A DNA stretch of 64,000 bases from Trichomonas vaginalis G3 (Eukaryota; Parabasalia; Trichomonadida; Trichomonadidae). Location: assembly GCF_026262505.1 (NCBI RefSeq), contig NC_067205.1:12834001-12898000 (forward strand). The letters run 5' to 3'. The notes under the pieces were generated by a model. That model searched no databases. It was not told the DNA's origin and was given only the letters and a program-made list of their open reading frames with translations. Shown here piece by piece: positions 1-10,200 of this stretch. Within the stretch, counting starts at the first letter, position 1; every line of letters starts with the position of its first letter. The position numbers and the translations under genes are program-made.

Positions 1-107
1 TTTGATAGCTCGTATAAATCAAATGTGTATAAGTGTTCGTATCAAATTACGTATAAATATGGTCTGAAATGCAAGAAAAGAGTTCATGACGATTATTTTC
101 CTCATAA

Positions 108-1841
108 ATGTTTTGGATTTTGCCTATAGTATCAAGCATTTGGCTTGGATATGAGCTGATCCCATTTCTCAAAGTCAGAGACCTTAATATAATGATGAGA
201 ATATTCAGTGGATGGCTTTTAGGCGTTCAAATCACAGCAATGGCATTATACGTTATTAATTTCATTATTCCGTTTAATTTTGTTATTGTTCTTATAATTT
301 CTGGTGGAGAAATCGCTGGATCTTTAGTTCTTCATAAAAAAGGCCAAAAATCTACATTATCATTTGAAAAAGCTCCCTGGTTTATTGCTTTTATTGCATT
401 TGTTGCTGGTTGCTCATTCAAACACTTATCTGGTGTTTACAAATTGGCTCCAGAGCAATCTCCAACAGCATTAACCCCAATTATGGACAGAGAGTTATCT
501 TTTATTCATTCAGTTCTCTATGGATTGAATAACCGTCGCAGAAATGTCTTATTTTATGCAGATCCAATGATTTCAGGCAAATATTACTACGGATATTCCT
601 TACCACTCTTATATACAGCCTCCTTAATGTCCACAGGCTTATCATACAGCGGAGCATCAATCGTAATATGCTTTATTAACACAATGGCAACTGCTTTTTC
701 AATATTTAATTTCGCAAAGAAATACACACGTTGGCCAGCCTTAGCCGCCTTCGTTTACATGTTTTCAGGCAGCTGGGCTGGCTTTTTATACTTCAAAGCC
801 GCAAATCGACTCAATCCAAACAATGATTTAGTTCATCAGCTTTCCAAGTCACATACAACAGTTTGGTATCATTTATTCGGTTACTTACTCAGTCTCTCCA
901 AAGCTACGTCGTTTACTATTGCTTATTCTCAGTATTCTATTTTCTGGATGCCATCCGACCTCAGCGCGATCTTTGCGGCATGTTGCCCGAGTGTTGCCAG
1001 TTCCGCTGCATTATTTGCAACCCTCTTTGGTATGCAGAATGAGAATAAAATGCTGATTGGCTGTACATTGACTTTAATCTTGCGAATCTTCCCATTTGAT
1101 TGGACTTACAAGCCATTATTCAGAGAAGCCGAAATGCGCGGAACATTCTTCGCGCCAATAGTTATTTGGTGGGTCGGTTTAGGACCAATTTTCACCATAA
1201 TCGCTGTTTTCTTTTGGGTTCTTCCGAAAAGTACGTTTAAATATTACTTTTTATCGACAGTTGGACCTTTCCTGCTGCTGAATTTCTTCAGGGAAGGTAA
1301 TGACCACCTGCAGAACTCGCTTGCTATTGCTTGTACGTTGTATCCGCTTTCAATTGTCGCATTCGTCGAATTAATGAGGAGATTCATCAATTGGCCGGAC
1401 GATGAAGAGAACAAAGGCATCGCAGCATTCTTCATGACATTTACAATCGCTTTCCTGTTGTTCGGAGGCTTTATTGTCTCAAGAAGATTAGAATTTCCAA
1501 GACAATACATGATTTCAGATGAAGACAAAGAAGCAATACAATGGCTTCGAAAAATACCAAAAGATTCAATCGTTTACGGTTCTCCTAAGCAAATGTCGCC
1601 GATTGCTGTCAGCGGTCGTCAGCAGTTCTTAGGAAACAAACACGAATTGTTCGCTCTTGGAGTTAATATCAAGAAGAGGCTGGAAGAAGTTTCTCAACTT
1701 TCAACTGAAGATATTAACGTTTGGAAGCAATTAAAGATTACACACGTACTTGCTGAACCAGTAAGTAGCATCGTGGCACCTGATGGTTGCGAAGAAATTT
1801 CAAGAAACGCAAAATACTCTTTGTGCAAAATTCCCCAGTAG
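108..1841 (+). CDS. Multipass membrane protein, GT-C glycosyltransferase-like
   Basis: The 577-residue product has about ten hydrophobic segments spread over residues 1-470 and a soluble C-terminal part of about 110 residues. That tail (from about residue 470) reads like the end of many GT-C-fold membrane glycosyltransferases: a helix followed by PKDSIVYGSP, then SGRQQFLGNKHELFALG and a lone conserved Arg. In those families this part precedes or packs against the lipid-linked-sugar site in the ER. That assignment is inference from pattern; I see no decisive catalytic acidic motif. ATG at 108 is the first in-frame ATG; an ATG at about 86 is out of frame. It could instead be a lineage-specific polytopic protein of unknown role. 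Confidence 0.6.
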   Translation: MFWILPIVSSIWLGYELIPFLKVRDLNIMMRIFSGWLLGVQITAMALYVINFIIPFNFVIVLIISGGEIAGSLVLHKKGQKSTLSFEKAPWFIAFIAFVAGCSFKHLSGVYKLAPEQSPTALTPIMDRELSFIHSVLYGLNNRRRNVLFYADPMISGKYYYGYSLPLLYTASLMSTGLSYSGASIVICFINTMATAFSIFNFAKKYTRWPALAAFVYMFSGSWAGFLYFKAANRLNPNNDLVHQLSKSHTTVWYHLFGYLLSLSKATSFTIAYSQYSIFWMPSDLSAIFAACCPSVASSAALFATLFGMQNENKMLIGCTLTLILRIFPFDWTYKPLFREAEMRGTFFAPIVIWWVGLGPIFTIIAVFFWVLPKSTFKYYFLSTVGPFLLLNFFREGNDHLQNSLAIACTLYPLSIVAFVELMRRFINWPDDEENKGIAAFFMTFTIAFLLFGGFIVSRRLEFPRQYMISDEDKEAIQWLRKIPKDSIVYGSPKQMSPIAVSGRQQFLGNKHELFALGVNIKKRLEEVSQLSTEDINVWKQLKITHVLAEPVSSIVAPDGCEEISRNAKYSLCKIPQ

Positions 1842-2795
1842 TTAGATAGGAAATTGATCCTTTTTATTTGGTTGTTATCGATTAAAATATAATTGTTGTT
1901 AACTACATCTATTGCTTTTCATTTTTTCCCATTAATATCTTCATAAAATCACTTAAAACTATTAAGAAAGCAAAAATTCGACTGGAATTGTATTTCAACT
2001 GTCAATGTCACCAAGTTTTCATATGTTATTTTAGTATTCTTGTCTATTTAATAAAGAATATCTAAAACGTTTGAATTTTTATATTATTGTAAGTTAAATA
2101 GAATTGATATCATAAGGTTAATATAATACCATGTTATTGAAATTCCAAAAAAAATTCAAAATTTGATTTTTAATTTCATTTTCAATAAATTTTTTATTAA
2201 AATTTATATTTTCCAATTTTTTTGGAAAAAATTAAAACTATATAATTAATTTAAATTAAATTTTATAACTAATTCAACTTAAAACTTCTTGATATCTTAG
2301 TTTTGTCGAAATTATTTTTTTATTTTTCGCTTATAAACGTGTTAAATATTATCCATTCCATATTTTAGAAATTTTTACAGATTATTTTTAAGGTTCCATC
2401 TCATGGTAAGAAAAACGATTCATTCTCTCAGATTCTCACAACAATTAGCCACGATAAACCAATAGTCATCATATCCAATAAGTATGTGATTATAAGGTGA
2501 TATATTGATAGATAAATAGACGTTTAGCGATCATTTTGGGTTCCTAACCTTGGTGTTCAGAAATGTTGATAAGCTACATCTATTCAACATGTAATGATAT
2601 GACATTTCGTAATTAAATAAAGGTTATAAATTAAACGATTTTGAATTCATTTTGGTTTTTGTCCTTAGAATGTTTTCCAAAAAGATTAGACGCATTCAAG
2701 AAGCCAAAAAAGAAATTCCAAACAGCATTTAGTAGTAGCATAATTTGATATTTTTAACAAATGAAATCTAAAAAAAATAGAAAATTATATGTACA
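1842..2795. other. Intergenic, A+T-rich, no gene seen
   Basis: Nearly 1 kb of A+T-rich sequence between two convergent genes. It has long A/T runs around 2140-2240 and no frame with recognisable coding character. A 20-codon open stretch near 2669 resembles nothing I know. Confidence 0.6.
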
Positions 2796-3476
2796 TTAAT
2801 GAGTAGCTGGAGGTCTAGCAGTCTTCGCTTTGATGAATAATGTCATGCGAACTCCATCATTTGCGCGAACGAAATCGAATTCGAAGGAAGTAGAGTCATC
2901 TACATCAAATTCAAGGACATTAGAGAATTTGATTTCCAATTCTCTATTTGTAATGGCTTTAAATCTGTCCATCAAGACCTTCATCAACTCGATTTTGAAA
3001 GAAGTCATGATAAGCTCTGAATTATATTCTGGTAGATGAATAACGACTGCATTATCTGTTTCCAAAGATGTCGAAATGGACTTAATATCGGAAATGGGAA
3101 TTGGATTTGGAATAATGTAAGCGTTTAAGCGAGTATTGGTAATACATATGTGATTTGTTGTAACAATAAATCCACAATCTTCCATGTGGTTCCTGTTTGT
3201 CAAACGAGTGCAGTGATCAGCAAAATACAAATCTTCTGGTGGGCTGAAAGAAAAGAGAATTTGGTCAACTACATTATCTTCATGCATACCTAAATGATCG
3301 CCAATATAGTATTTACTTGCGGAAGACTCACGACGATGCTTTTTACCTTTGAAAAAAGCGTCTGCAGCCTGTTTTCTTGCAATTTCTTCTGGTGTTTGAT
3401 CACCACCTGATGTGAGACGCTCTCTTCTCTTTGGAGCAAGGCTTGGCTGAAGAGGCTGGTCTGAAGGAGTAGACAT
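2796..3476 (-). CDS. Free-standing TH1 (myosin I tail homology) domain protein
   Basis: This 226-residue protein starts with a low-complexity basic N-terminus (residues 1-50). From about residue 60 to 220 it matches the class I myosin tail-homology 1 pattern: the region around YFADHCTRLTNRNH, the strand GFIVTTNHICITN, the ISDIKSISTSLETDNAVVIHL core, and a final amphipathic helix. TH1 domains bind acidic phospholipids and tether class I myosins to membranes. Here no motor, IQ or SH3 part is present, so it is probably a membrane or cytoskeleton adaptor (inference). The ATG at 3476 is followed by polar residues. Upstream on its own strand lie AAAAAGTGAAG and ACGTGATCAT, similar to the start-proximal box of neighbouring genes. 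Confidence 0.6.
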   Translation of the reverse strand: MSTPSDQPLQPSLAPKRRERLTSGGDQTPEEIARKQAADAFFKGKKHRRESSASKYYIGDHLGMHEDNVVDQILFSFSPPEDLYFADHCTRLTNRNHMEDCGFIVTTNHICITNTRLNAYIIPNPIPISDIKSISTSLETDNAVVIHLPEYNSELIMTSFKIELMKVLMDRFKAITNRELEIKFSNVLEFDVDDSTSFEFDFVRANDGVRMTLFIKAKTARPPATH

Positions 3477-3603
3477 TTATTTTTCTTATGAAATGATCAC
3501 GTTTTTGAATTTCTTCACTTTTTCAAATTTCATATTGAAATTTTATCACAAATATTGTTCATTAATATTCTGGGATTCCGGAATTTCAGAATATAAAATC
3601 ACC

Positions 3604-3614
3604 AAAAAGTGACA
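3604..3614 (+). promoter_or_regulatory. AAAAAGTGACA start-proximal box
   Basis: The box sits 10-20 bases before the putative start of the Fringe-like gene. The same word occurs just before the Nup35-like gene (12314) and the HMG-box gene (54154), and its reverse complement precedes others. It is probably a core-promoter or initiator-type element (inference from recurrence). Confidence 0.5.
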
Positions 3615-3624
3615 ATCTATAGCA

Positions 3625-4650
3625 GTGAAATTTCCAGATAATTTAGCATCAAACGATCGGAAGTTTTTACTGTATTTAACATATTCAGTATTTGTAGGTT
3701 CAGTACTAATTATATCTATAATATATTCACTTTCTCTTCTATCTTTGATTGAAGAAAATCCATTAATAATTGAAAGTGCAAATCTATCATACGAAAAGAA
3801 TATCTACATTGCCGTTATGTCCGGTGCATCATTAAAAGATAAAATTGATTTCACTTATTCGCAATGGTATGAAAAATTGCGTTATTCCAACTTTACGTCC
3901 GGAATGGGATTCTTCATTGACGGCAAAATGAAATCAATAAGTGGGGAAATACCATATCATTTTGTAAATGATCCCGATGATATATCTACCCATAAATTAA
4001 TTTCAAAATTGTTCGCCGCGCTTAAATATTTTCTTGAACACTCCAATGCAGGTTGGTTTCTAAGAATATGCGAAGATACTGTAATCAATCTTGATACATT
4101 CCCATTATTTTTAAAAGAACTTAACGAAAATTTTAATCCATATCAAGATTTTGTTATTCAAGGTGCCTGCCTTGGAAAAATCAATACTACATATCTTCAA
4201 GGAGGCTCTGGCTTCGTATTTTCCAGAAGAGCAGCTTATCAAATTTATCAAGATTATTCTTGGTTCAGAATGATGACAAACATTAACAAAGCTGATGACA
4301 GACTTCTTGGCTACTACCTATCCAAAATTGGAGTACCTCCTGCAAACTTTACTTCGCGTTGGTTTCTTGGCCATTCTTTCTGGAAACAGGAGAGTGCTCT
4401 TAAAGCTGTCACTAATGTGTCTAACATTGAAAAGTGTACAGTGCCTGTTTCAAGGAAAGGATGCAGAAAATTCCTTACAAAAGTGAAAGATATCACTTTT
4501 TGGCATGATAGAGTGCCTTTTGATGAGTTTGTTCTTCAGCATGAGAAAATAAGAGCAGCTACACCCGATAATTTATACTTTTATGTTCCAATTAACAAAC
4601 CTGTTTTATGTTTAGGTGATTCAACAACCGAAGCAAGATACTATGATTAA
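3625..4650 (+). CDS. Fringe/GT31-like type II membrane glycosyltransferase, non-ATG start
   Basis: The 341-residue frame begins at a GTG. The preceding in-frame triplet block holds a TGA inside the AAAAAGTGACA box, and the next in-frame ATG is at residue 65, so no ATG exists that keeps the N-terminus. Residues about 13-40 form one signal-anchor helix after a short polar N-terminus, the layout of a Golgi type II transferase. The luminal part carries GT31/Fringe hallmarks: WFLRICEDTVIN where the family has a D-D-D metal site, GGSGFVFSRRAA (the acceptor-loop glycines), then KADDRLLGYYLSKIG and the LGHSF strand. Members transfer a sugar in beta-1,3 linkage in the Golgi. The motif is ED, not DDD, so metal binding may differ. 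Either a non-AUG codon is used or the start is decayed. Confidence 0.65.
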   Translation: MKFPDNLASNDRKFLLYLTYSVFVGSVLIISIIYSLSLLSLIEENPLIIESANLSYEKNIYIAVMSGASLKDKIDFTYSQWYEKLRYSNFTSGMGFFIDGKMKSISGEIPYHFVNDPDDISTHKLISKLFAALKYFLEHSNAGWFLRICEDTVINLDTFPLFLKELNENFNPYQDFVIQGACLGKINTTYLQGGSGFVFSRRAAYQIYQDYSWFRMMTNINKADDRLLGYYLSKIGVPPANFTSRWFLGHSFWKQESALKAVTNVSNIEKCTVPVSRKGCRKFLTKVKDITFWHDRVPFDEFVLQHEKIRAATPDNLYFYVPINKPVLCLGDSTTEARYYD

Positions 4651-4954
4651 TATTATATTATAAAACTTATAGAGTAAATGTTTGTTCTATCTATTAACCA
4701 AACTATGCATTTTTTAAATAAATTTTACCGTATTAAAAAGTTTTCGTATTAATTCATTAGGAAAAGGCAAATAAAACTCAATAGTTAGTTACATGTCCTA
4801 TAAAACCGTACAAAATTTTTCGAATTTTTAATCGGAAGAAATTTTGAAAAGAAAAGATTTTGGTTGTAGTTGGCATTAACAATAGTTGTTTATTTCACAT
4901 ATTCGATTTATTGAATCGGGAGTGATTAACAATCTTCATGAAAAAAGATTTAAT

Positions 4955-5326
4955 TTAATTAGAGCCGAATGAGTTATCAGAGCTGTATAAGCAATACATA
5001 AATCCATCCTCATCACGGTTTTCTTCGTAGAGAGCTCCCATTGTAGAGTTTGGTGGTGGGAGTTTCTTATTAACAAATAAGAAAATTGCTTCAGCGGATT
5101 GAAGATTGATTCTCTTACGGACAACATAGATGAATTGTCCGATGGATAATTCTGATGGGACAAGGAATTTTTGTCTTTCGATATCAGGCAAAGTGCATTT
5201 TGGATCTTTGTCAACAATAACTGGAACATGAGACTTGAATTTACGAATGATACCTGCTGACTCCTGGCATCTGTCAGCGAAGGACTTTTCGCGTTTGTAG
5301 CGAGATTCGTTCTTTGATGAAAACAT
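4955..5326 (-). CDS. ATG8: Atg8 / GABARAP-type ubiquitin-like autophagy protein
   Basis: The 123-residue product has the family length and motifs: FADRCQESAGIIRKFKSHVPVIVDK, a KFLVPSELSIGQFIYVVRKRINL core, AIFLFVNKKLPPPNSTMG, and YEENRDEDGFMYCLYSSDNSFG. Atg8 is conjugated to phosphatidylethanolamine on autophagosome membranes through the Gly exposed by Atg4; here Phe-Gly is followed by only Ser-Asn, so a two-residue pro-tail is removed. I chose the ATG giving MFSSKNES. The frame runs further upstream, but that stretch is not conserved and has no better ATG. Compared with other species the N-terminal helix residues and the hydrophobic pockets look intact, so it should be functional. Confidence 0.95.
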   Translation of the reverse strand: MFSSKNESRYKREKSFADRCQESAGIIRKFKSHVPVIVDKDPKCTLPDIERQKFLVPSELSIGQFIYVVRKRINLQSAEAIFLFVNKKLPPPNSTMGALYEENRDEDGFMYCLYSSDNSFGSN

Positions 5327-6253
5327 TATTTTTTTTTTGAATTCGGATCCATAATTAAAAATTATTGAGGGGGAGAATCGGATACTAAAATTTTTAGGAA
5401 AAATTTTTGGTGGATCACCAACGTTCATTTTGGAATAACATGGAGAAGTATAGTGGATCAATTTTACTTCTCCATAAAAATTCAAAAAAAAATAGTTATC
5501 TTCCCAATTTTTTTTTCACAATCCACTTAGATCAATCACTTTAGATTCTGGATTGTAGGTATAACAAACTTTTCATGAAACAAGTGTGGTCTTGAGGTTA
5601 ACGAATAAAGAATCCCATTAATTGGCATTATATTTCTTGGCAGGGTTTTTCCTATCCATAGCAAAGCAGTTCAATTGTTAATAAACCTATGTTATTAAGT
5701 CCTTTGAATACATAAACGTTTCAATTCCGAGATTATGATCGAGACTCACTGATAATGGCCTAGAACGAGGTTATAAGTTGCGCATAATTTTGTAAATGTG
5801 ATTTGATCATCTTAGTATTTTGCATTATTTCTTTAAAATCGTTTTAAACGTTCCAATAATAAAGTGGATAATATTGTTTATGTGTTTAAATATAAAACAT
5901 ATTGGTATTAGAGAATGAATAGACCTTAAATACATGATTTTGCTTAAAGAATAAAATCTAATCTTAATTTTTAACCACAACAAAGTTTAATCTAATACGT
6001 TGAAGGTATTTGAGGAAAAACAATAATGATATTTACTTATTCTCTTCTTCGTTACTGTATATTTCTTTGTGTAATGCGCGATCAAAGAATATATAACTTC
6101 TGAGAATGAAAATATTTATAATTTTCACTTTGTGATCTAATGTTCTCTTATTCATACACAAGAAAACACGTGTTGTAATCAATTTTTAGAAATTTTGAAA
6201 ATTTTCTGGTGAAAAACATCTAAAGAATAAAACCTACTGAATCGAAGACCATT
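5327..6253. other. Intergenic, no gene seen
   Basis: A+T-rich spacer upstream of Atg8 and downstream of the rhodanese relic. There is no recognisable coding signal, tRNA or repeat. Upstream of Atg8 I find no copy of the AAAAGTGACA box. Confidence 0.5.
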
Positions 6254-6662
6254 CTATATATCAAAAGTATATGAATCAGTATGTTCCAAGAAATCTTTTG
6301 TTCCGGGTGTCATAACAAAAGTTGTAATCCCACCTTTAAGGAATGTTACTGGGTCTTTAACATCTTTATTTAGTTCTTGTGCTACTTTCGATATTTCATG
6401 AGCAGCATTAACAGAGCGAGCTCTTCCAAATTTGCAATATTAATATTATGAAAGAATATTTATGATTACTTAGCGTATTTTTCAAAAGATCAGCTATTTA
6501 TGCATCAGTGATTGAGAAAAAAGGAAAATGAATTGCGCCTTTTATGACTCCAAATTCGCCATAATCAGTATCTCTGACATCTACAACGCCAATCTTACTT
6601 TTCTTTTTGAGAAGGTCAAGCAATCCTTCGGCAGTGATACCTGTAGGTGCAAATTCTCCCAT
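6254..6662 (-). pseudogene. Broken rhodanese / Cdc25-ACR2-type phosphatase gene
   Basis: Read on the minus strand, the first part (from the ATG at 6662) gives a rhodanese N-terminus, ending VVDVRDTDYGEFGVIKGAIH. The second part gives YCKFGRARSVNAAHEISK and a plausible C-terminus ending at a TAG at 6254-6256. VVDVRD and GAIHFP are the classic rhodanese signature, and Cys-x5-Arg (CKFGRAR) is the catalytic loop of the small Cdc25-like/arsenate-reductase rhodaneses. Between the halves there is an in-frame TAA about 14 codons after the GAIH motif and a change of frame before the active-site loop. The gene is therefore disrupted, unless an unseen splice exists. The conserved sequence on both sides suggests recent decay. 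Confidence 0.7.
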
Positions 6663-6847
6663 TTTTTGCTTCACTTCTATGGTTTACTTTTGAAGGAGGA
6701 AATTATATTGAGCTTATATGCATATTACTTATTAGCAATACACACTTCCAAATTATCGACGCAAAAGGAAGCTGGTATTATAGTTGTTCAGCTAAATTCT
6801 AAAAAAAAATATGGTATGGTGAGCGAATCATAATCATATGATTAAAT

Positions 6848-7060
6848 TTAGCGATTACAAAGATTAGAAAGATGAGTCTTAATGGATGATTGAAACCAAA
6901 GCAGTATTTTACTCGAAATGAAAAATCTGCCATGTAGAGTTATTTCAAATATTTTGGGGTAAATGCACCGGCAACCCATGCATGAAAACTCACCCACGTT
7001 ATTCTTTTTTAAATCCATGCCACTCTTCATCGTCAATACATCAATTATAGGAATCAACAT
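6848..7060 (-). pseudogene. Possible second, more decayed rhodanese relic
   Basis: On the minus strand, fragments reminiscent of a rhodanese appear in more than one frame: a PIIDV start, a DDEEWHGF segment one frame away, and WVAGAFTPKYL, which resembles the GH-V/I-x-GA-F/I-P motif. The order is right for a rhodanese N-terminal half, but no single frame carries it. It lies just upstream of the better-preserved rhodanese relic, so a decayed tandem copy is the simplest idea. Weak evidence: the motifs are short. Confidence 0.25.
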
Positions 7061-7277
7061 ATATCACCAATACTTTAACCTGCATATAAACTAATTATTT
7101 ACTAAAGTATTAAATATTTCATTTAAAAATTAATACTAGTAACTTCTAAATTTAGTTTGTGCTGATTTCATTATCAATTACTCATTCCAGTCAAATGAAA
7201 AAGATTTCATATTCAAAAGGTAAAGTTCATAAGTTCACATCAACAAGATGATTTGTATAAAAATAAATTGTTCAAAC

Positions 7278-10200
7278 TTATACCTCATAATTTGTTAAAA
7301 AGTCTTCTTCTTCTGCTCCATCAGTTTGTTGCTGATAATCTTTGAGTACTGAGTCAAATTCGGTTGTTTTTTCATTATCAATATCTTGTTTTGTTTCTTC
7401 GTTTTCAACGTTATCTTGAGCAGTTCCTTCGCTCCACTCGTATTCACCTGATTTATATAAATACCAATATGCGAAGTATGCAGCAGCCGCAATGACAGCA
7501 AGCAAAAGAATAACACCGATTACAATTCCAGCAGCTTTACTAGAATTATTCGGTTTCGATTCTTTTGAAATACTCTTATATTCACCAATTTCATTGTGAA
7601 CAATGAATGATCTCTCTTTCTCTGGGGATTCGTTTTGGATTGTTACTTTAGCTTCTTCATCATCACTGGCAGTGTTATGGATGTAGATAATAACTGGACC
7701 ATCATATTGATCATCACTGGAAACTCTTCTTGTATTACTGAGTTTTGTTCCATCAATACTATAAACTATAATGATGATCTTACTGTTTGTACTATGGAAT
7801 TTTGTCAACGCTTTTGAAGAGAATTGAGCTGCAAAGATCATGATTGTTTGGTTTTCCTTCAATACGTATTTAACATCCTTAGATTTCTTATTTCCGATGC
7901 TGAGTTCAACAGTTCCAACAAGTGATATTTTATCTTCTGCCTGTGGAATTGATTCTTGATTGAAAACAAAAACTTTAACTGTTCCTGATCCTGAGATTTC
8001 GAGTGTTCCTTTTTCATAAAAATCAATTGAGTAAACATTATTGCTGATAACATCATACTTTGATGAACCAATCTTTGCAACTGCCTCGATATCATTGTTG
8101 TCTTCTGGATTGAAGACAATGTTAAGGTTTTTAGAAACCACATAAGTTTGACCATCCTTCGATAATGTTAAAAGATACTTTCCTGGATTCAGATCTGTTG
8201 AAGGTTTTGGATCCGGTGCCTTTGTTGGATCCGGTGTCTTTGTTGGATCCGGTGTCTTTGTTGGATCTAGTGCCTTTGTTGGATCTGGTGCCTTTGTTGG
8301 TTCAGGGACTTTTTCTTTAATGATAAAACTATTTTCGCCAAACTTGAAGTTTCCTGAAATATATGAATCTGTGTACTTCTGATTAACATCAATAGCATTT
8401 TCGATTCCATATTTGTCTTGATAATTTTCGTCAAATCTGAAATACATTGCCATGAAATTCAGATTTTCGAACTTAGAATCTTTATTGGCTTCTTTGATCT
8501 CTTGGGAATCAAAATCAATTGAATATTTCATATATTCTTTTCCTCTAATATGCAAATTTGTTTCTGGAACGGATAGATAAACGACTGCATATTGTTTTGA
8601 TGCTTCTAATTTAGACCTATCCAAATAATATCTATATTCATACCCGTGGATAACAACATCTAACGAATCAGATTCTGCAATCTTCAAAAGTGCAACTTTA
8701 ACTTCATCAGTATTGTTTAGTAAATAATATTTACCATATGTTATTGGAGAAATATCATCTGAAACCTTGCTAAGCATTGTAAAATAGCATGACTCATTTG
8801 CTGGTGGTGCAATTATATATGATGAATTAGTTTGAGGAACTGAAATAATTCCATAGTTACCAATAAAGCCATCACTATCATATACCTGTATTTTAGCATT
8901 TGCAGACTGAGGATCTATTGTTAATTCTGTAATATTTTCATAAATATCCAAATTTTGATTGCTGCCATCGAGATATTCTAGATTGATGACCTGAAGGCGT
9001 TTCTTAAAGAGCAAATGGATTTTTTCATTAAATGTCAACTCGGAATAATAATCAACTTCCATTATATATTTAACACCATCGCTAACCAAATCTCCCATGT
9101 TACTATACCTATTATAGATAAATTGTGTATCAACCGATGGTACAATATCTGATATATTATGTCTTGTTATCATAATTTTGATTCCACGATCGATATTGTA
9201 GTATGAATATATTTTACATACATTTTGATTTGATATGAAAAACCTTTTTCCAAACTCCGACCTGACATTGTTTATAAATAAACTTTCCTCTTGAGATGCA
9301 GTTATTAATATATCCATTGGAATATTAGATGCTAATATATAACGGTTGGAATTATAAAAAGATAATTCATAATAGCCACCGATATTATTCATTATAACTG
9401 TGTAATGAACACGGGTTACATCATCTAATGAATCTTGCACAAGAACGTATTTCATTATTTTCGTCCTGCCACCATATGGAGTGAATACATTAGTAATAAA
9501 AGTATATCGATCATAATAAAAATCCCGTGGATTATTCTTAAATTCTGTGGGATTAATAATGGCAAGGTAATGACTATATCCTGTTATATTAAAAACAAGC
9601 GCAGCTCCTTCTGCAGGAATTTGGACTTCACCAATTGAATCTTCGATGCGTATTCCATATTTTAGCTCTGATTTTCTCTCCCAGACTTGAGTATCAACAC
9701 TTTTGTATCTATATGAATTTGGAGATAATGATGTTGGCTGGGTTGAAAGTAATGAATTTATGTAAAGGAATTCATAATTCAGCCTATGAACGTATTGGTT
9801 TCTGATTGCAAACCGTTTTAATTCTCCAGAAATACGTACTGAATAATCCATATCAAACGGATAAGAACCTACAATGTATAAATTATAATATTCACGGCCA
9901 CGTTTTCCATTTTTTAATACATATCCAAAGTGGTCGATACATACATCAGAATATACGTTCGAAGACTCTCCTAAATTAAAATCATAGTAAATGAATTTCA
10001 ATTCAGCATATATTAATCCTTTTGTATAGAAATTAATTCTTTTTGAAAATTGTCTAGCTTGCAGTTTAATCAATTTTTCAGCCCGAGTTCCATCTTCATA
10101 ATATAACTTATCATATTCAGTTACTAAGCATACATAGTTTTGTGATGACGAATTTGCTGGTACTAGAATAGAAAAATTTGTATGAGAAACAACACCAATG

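Noticed and set aside
4295-4496. Short frames overlapping the Fringe-like gene
   Set aside because: Shadows of the coding frame without their own motifs.
5327-5485. Longer Atg8 with about 53 extra N-terminal residues
   Set aside because: The extension starts at TTG, contains no conserved residue, and Atg8 proteins start at the chosen Met.
6528-6833. 101-residue plus-strand frame
   Set aside because: Lies antisense to the rhodanese relic, which carries the recognisable motifs.
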